8,852 nt of DNA. Origin: Aquirhabdus sp. GTDB taxonomy: Bacteria; Pseudomonadota; Gammaproteobacteria; Pseudomonadales; Moraxellaceae. The translations under genes and the position numbers were made by a program. This document shows positions 6,315-8,852 of the stretch, in pieces (the stretch's first letter is position 1; each line of letters starts with the position of its first letter). Under the pieces are notes generated by a model. It did not search any database, was not told the origin of the DNA, and saw only the letters and a list, made by a program, of their open reading frames with translations. The stretch spans positions 1-8,852 of the forward strand of contig JASLFQ010000087.1 of assembly GCA_030150595.1 (NCBI GenBank). Reading direction: 5' to 3'.

Positions 6315-6944
6315 CTAGCTGAGCTGTTCAAGCTCTTTCAGCAAGCGATCTAAAAATAACGCTTTCACCTCGGGCAGCACGCGCGTCGCTGGATAGCAAG
6401 TCACGATCTTAAAGTGATCGACGCCAGCGGATTGCTCGTAGCCAATATTCTCAAGATAGGTATCTTTAGACTCCGCGCGCGCCTGATTCGCGGATGGCAG
6501 CAAGTCGGTTCCGAGTAGATCTTTCGCCGCATAATAATTCAGATAGCGCTTAATCCCTGCGGGAATGCGACGCATATCAAAGCCCCATTGCCGAAAGTAA
6601 AACCGCCCTAGCCCACCCGCCGCCAGCGACACCACCAGATCAGTCTCGATGCCACGTTTCGCCAGCAACTTCGCGACCTTCAACACCTGACTGCCGCCCT
6701 GACTATAACCGACCAACACGATTGGCCTGCCCGCCCGTGCCGCGACTGCCAGATCGTCAGCAATGCGTGCTGGACTTAAATGATTGCTATACAACGACGT
6801 ATCCGCATAACCCGCCGCACGTATGAAAGACAGCAAATGCCGCTCCATATGCTTACCCGCTAGTAAACCGTGGATCAGCGCGATACGAGGGCCAGAAGAT
6901 GTAGCTGGGAGATTGGCGTGCCAAGGGATGGAAGTATGGGGCAT
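6315..6944 (-). CDS. Alpha/beta hydrolase, lipase/esterase-like
   Basis: The 209-residue form has the alpha/beta hydrolase core. Residues 21-26 (IALIHG) give strand beta-3 and the oxyanion HG. The nucleophile elbow is GYSQGG (79-84) with Ser81. SLAAGG (106-111) follows, and the likely catalytic histidine is His177 in GVDHFKIV. The acidic residue is not obvious (Asp141 or Asp147 are candidates). There is no signal peptide in this form, so it is probably cytoplasmic; the substrate is unknown. A GTG at 7004 would add 20 hydrophobic residues (VSYVLCLLNSEFTIIASPF), but it lacks a ribosome binding site and I prefer the ATG at 6944. That ATG also has only a weak site, so the start is uncertain. Counted samples are rich in G+C (65% at 6601-6660, 62% at 6721-6780), clearly above the cyclase upstream, which suggests a different origin. 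It may be cotranscribed with the cyclase. Confidence 0.8.
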   Translation of the reverse strand: MPHTSIPWHANLPATSSGPRIALIHGLLAGKHMERHLLSFIRAAGYADTSLYSNHLSPARIADDLAVAARAGRPIVLVGYSQGGSQVLKVAKLLAKRGIETDLVVSLAAGGLGRFYFRQWGFDMRRIPAGIKRYLNYYAAKDLLGTDLLPSANQARAESKDTYLENIGYEQSAGVDHFKIVTCYPATRVLPEVKALFLDRLLKELEQLS

Positions 6945-7081
6945 AAATGGGCTCGCGATGATCGTAAATTCAGAGTTCAATAAACAGAGAACATATGAAA
7001 CCACAGATGAAAGCCTATGTAGTAGCCCTATAGCCAGTATTCATCAAACAACCTTTGCCAATTTAAGACACAGACAGTAGA

Positions 7082-8146
7082 TCAAATGATAGATTGATCG
7101 GATTTTGCTGCCCGTTTTGCTTCATACATGCTTTCATCAGCTTTATGAATGATGGTTTCTATATCCTCATAACTGCTCGGCCCCGTTTGCGCAAGACCAA
7201 CAGACAAAGTGACATTGCCCAGTTTTTCCCTAATTAATTCGTGCAAACGACGGACAAACACATTGCGTGCCGTTTCCTCACTACAGTTAGACAAGATCAC
7301 ACAGAACTCGTCACCTCCATAACGGAAACAATGATCTTTATCCCTGACGATGGATTTTATAGTTGAGCCTACGACTCTAAGTACTTCATCACCATGTTGA
7401 TGACCCTCGGTGTCATTGATCTTTTTAAAATTATCAATATCCATAAAAAGAAACGTGACAATTTCCGCTCGACTTTGAGCACCACGTAAAACTGTTGTTG
7501 CAACATTATTCAAATGTCTTGAATTGAGTAATCCAGTGAGCGGATCAGTAGAGGATATTTCTTCTAACTCTAATTTCTTATCTTCCATTTCATGGGCATA
7601 CCGCTCTGAGCGATCTTTAGCGATTTCTATTTCAGAGACTAAGCTGCGAATATACGTTTCAAAAACCAAAGTTACGTCAAAAAGAATAATTTTTTCAAGT
7701 GCTTCTAACGCGCTGATACGCTCACTTTCTTCTAAAATTGCTTCTCGAAGTGTTGTCGTCAGTAAGGATTTCAAGGTATACACTGCAGATAGATAGAGTT
7801 TGGGCTCAACGCCGATGCGCTTATGAACAAGACCAATGCGTAAACGATTATTGACATACTCAAGGTCATAAACACCACTAAAGATGTCCACGATATATCT
7901 ACGCTGTGCAAAGCGTAATTTGGCTAAAGTATCCGCATCACCGATCAACAGGGCAATTTCAGTCACGCTGGTTTGCTGACGATAAAACTCAGTGACAATG
8001 GAATCTAATCTTTCATGGATCAACGGGCTACACTTGATCAACGCCTTAACATCAAGTGCTGTAAAAGATAATAGCTCCTTGCGACTATCTACTTCAGATT
8101 CCGTAATACGCATTTGCTGTAGAAGGGTTCTATCCGTGATATTCAT
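7082..8146 (-). CDS. Globin-coupled diguanylate cyclase
   Basis: The 354-residue protein combines a sensor globin with a GGDEF enzyme that makes c-di-GMP from two GTP. Residues ~20-165 form the protoglobin domain, with a likely proximal heme ligand His108 in GLVHKRIGVEPKLYL and a distal-side Tyr55 in TEFYRQQ, the arrangement of DosC/BpeGReg-type oxygen sensors. A charged helical linker (about 165-198) leads to the cyclase domain that opens with SSTDPLTGLLNSRHL. Metal-binding Asp236 lies in MDIDNFKKIND, the active site is GGDEF (277-281), and an inhibitory I-site RxxD (268-271) sits exactly five residues before it. All key residues are present, so it should be active and feedback-inhibited. 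It is shorter than DosC because there is no extra middle domain. No membrane segment is seen. Upstream of the ATG, GGA at six bases and GAGGAAG further away could both serve the ribosome. A weak TATGAT -10 (8228-8233) is possible. Confidence 0.92.
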   Translation of the reverse strand: MNITDRTLLQQMRITESEVDSRKELLSFTALDVKALIKCSPLIHERLDSIVTEFYRQQTSVTEIALLIGDADTLAKLRFAQRRYIVDIFSGVYDLEYVNNRLRIGLVHKRIGVEPKLYLSAVYTLKSLLTTTLREAILEESERISALEALEKIILFDVTLVFETYIRSLVSEIEIAKDRSERYAHEMEDKKLELEEISSTDPLTGLLNSRHLNNVATTVLRGAQSRAEIVTFLFMDIDNFKKINDTEGHQHGDEVLRVVGSTIKSIVRDKDHCFRYGGDEFCVILSNCSEETARNVFVRRLHELIREKLGNVTLSVGLAQTGPSSYEDIETIIHKADESMYEAKRAAKSDQSII

Positions 8147-8174
8147 GATGTGTCCATACTTCCTCGTAGGATTT

Positions 8175-8208
8175 CCAAACTTACTCCTGAAGTTCGGTAG
8201 CCAAACTT
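8175..8208 (-). promoter_or_regulatory. CCAAACTT repeats and possible leader hairpin of the cyclase gene
   Basis: CCAAACTTA occurs at 8175-8183 and again at 8201-8209, with a near-inverted copy AAGTTCGG (8190-8197) between them. In the minus-strand mRNA, CCGAACUU and AAGUUUGG form an 8-bp stem with one G-U pair and the loop CAGGAGU. This lies 29-51 bases before the cyclase ATG. It could be an operator with three half-sites or an mRNA hairpin. Confidence 0.35.
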
Positions 8209-8307
8209 AAGAGTAAAGCTATCTTAGATCATAACTTGGATGGCGCCCAATAAACACTCGACTTAAATCGTATATAGTCAGAATACTCCTAAAAATCGTA
8301 CATTTTC

Positions 8308-8321
8308 TTGATTTAGATCAA
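8308..8321. promoter_or_regulatory. Perfect FNR/Anr-type box
   Basis: TTGAT-TTAG-ATCAA matches the FNR/Anr consensus TTGAT-N4-ATCAA at all ten defined positions. Its centre is at 8314.5. A -10-like CATACT (8345-8350) would put the start near 8357, so the site would sit at about -42, the class II activator position for the DUF1345 gene. A good -35 is lacking, as expected for an activator-dependent promoter. Confidence 0.6.
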
Positions 8322-8405
8322 TGATTGATTCCTTTCATCGGAAGCATACTGACATTGCTAATTAATGTCTAATTGCTGATGCAGCACTCAACGAGAATTG
8401 CAGCA

Positions 8406-8852
8406 ATGAATGATCAGTCCAACAATGAATTAAAGAAATCGACATTGCCTTCCCATATGCAAGTCCCTCATCCATTACACGGGTCTAAGAAATTAGTTCG
8501 CCCCATCTACTGGTTGGCTTGGCGACTCGATAATCCGCACCGAGTCTTATTTGTTTGCATGATGGGGTTGGTATTTTTTGTTCTATTGATGCCAGGTTTG
8601 GGCTGGAAGAAGGCATGCTTAATCAGCTGGATTCTCAGTATCGGTAGTTATCTGCTCTTAGTGGCTCTGGTCGCCATTGATGCCGATGAAACAGCAACAA
8701 AAAAACGAGTCAGGCATGAGCCGCAGGCTCTCACAATCCTGATCAGTATTGTCGTGGCGACGTTGCTGAGCAATATATGCTTTGCGATTATTCTGAATTT
8801 AATTAAACCCACTGGCGCAGGGCGTGACCATTTTATGATTGCCCTGTGCGCA
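8406..8852 (+). CDS. DUF1345-type inner-membrane protein, 3' end outside window
   Basis: The frame is open from an ATG at 8406 to the window edge, 149 codons without a stop. A GAGAA site (8393-8397) precedes it by 8 bases. The first 45 residues are polar and cytoplasmic-looking, with DNPHR just before the membrane. Hydrophobic spans follow at about 46-62, 69-91 and 109-131. The loop AIDADETATKKRVRHEPQ between spans two and three, with an acidic D-D-E group then T and basic residues, resembles the DUF1345 family (predicted inner-membrane proteins of unknown function). The family call rests on this loop and the topology, so it is moderately certain. It is divergent from the globin-coupled cyclase, and the FNR-type box lies in its predicted promoter. 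Confidence 0.7.
   Translation, partial: MNDQSNNELKKSTLPSHMQVPHPLHGSKKLVRPIYWLAWRLDNPHRVLFVCMMGLVFFVLLMPGLGWKKACLISWILSIGSYLLLVALVAIDADETATKKRVRHEPQALTILISIVVATLLSNICFAIILNLIKPTGAGRDHFMIALCA

Noticed and set aside
6945..7004. N-terminal extension of the hydrolase from GTG at 7004
   Set aside because: There is no ribosome binding site and the added residues are not part of the hydrolase fold; it is kept only as an alternative start.

Overview
The window looks like a chromosomal segment from an Acinetobacter or a close relative in the Moraxellaceae. The evidence is an AdeT-type periplasmic protein with its four cysteines, an Acinetobacter-style acyl-CoA dehydrogenase/FadI-type thiolase pair, and a base composition that is mostly around 40-48% G+C by eye. 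This assignment comes from remembered families, not from a database search.

Layout. Positions 1-230 (+) hold the C-terminal end of a RibD-C/dihydrofolate-reductase-like protein. After a palindromic intergenic element come two damaged beta-oxidation genes on the minus strand. An acyl-CoA dehydrogenase has lost everything after about residue 170 (1271-1801). It runs out of frame into a FadI-type thiolase that has lost its N-terminal third, including the nucleophilic cysteine (376-1296). The simplest explanation is one internal deletion in a two-gene operon. On the plus strand follow an AdeT-like solute-binding protein (2104-3126) with a clear terminator, and an unidentified lipoprotein (3267-3902). 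An AraC-family regulator (3925-4992, minus) converges on the lipoprotein and has a good promoter with an inverted repeat over its predicted start site.

Positions 5319-6248 form a compact self-regulated module. Two 20-bp palindromes exactly 40 bp apart bracket a promoter that drives an SRPBCC/AHSA1-type protein and an overlapping ArsR-family repressor that starts at TTG. An alpha/beta hydrolase (6315-6944, minus) is much richer in G+C than what follows it. A globin-coupled diguanylate cyclase (7082-8146, minus) lies divergent to a DUF1345 membrane protein that runs off the window (8406-8852). The gap between these two contains a perfect FNR/Anr-type box, placed where it could activate the DUF1345 gene.

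How they work together. The only clear functional unit is SRPBCC-ArsR. The right end may form an oxygen-related neighbourhood: a heme-globin c-di-GMP synthase beside an FNR-type site. I did not find a wholly new defence or mobile system. The most notable items are the deletion-fused fad operon, the paired operators and the FNR box.
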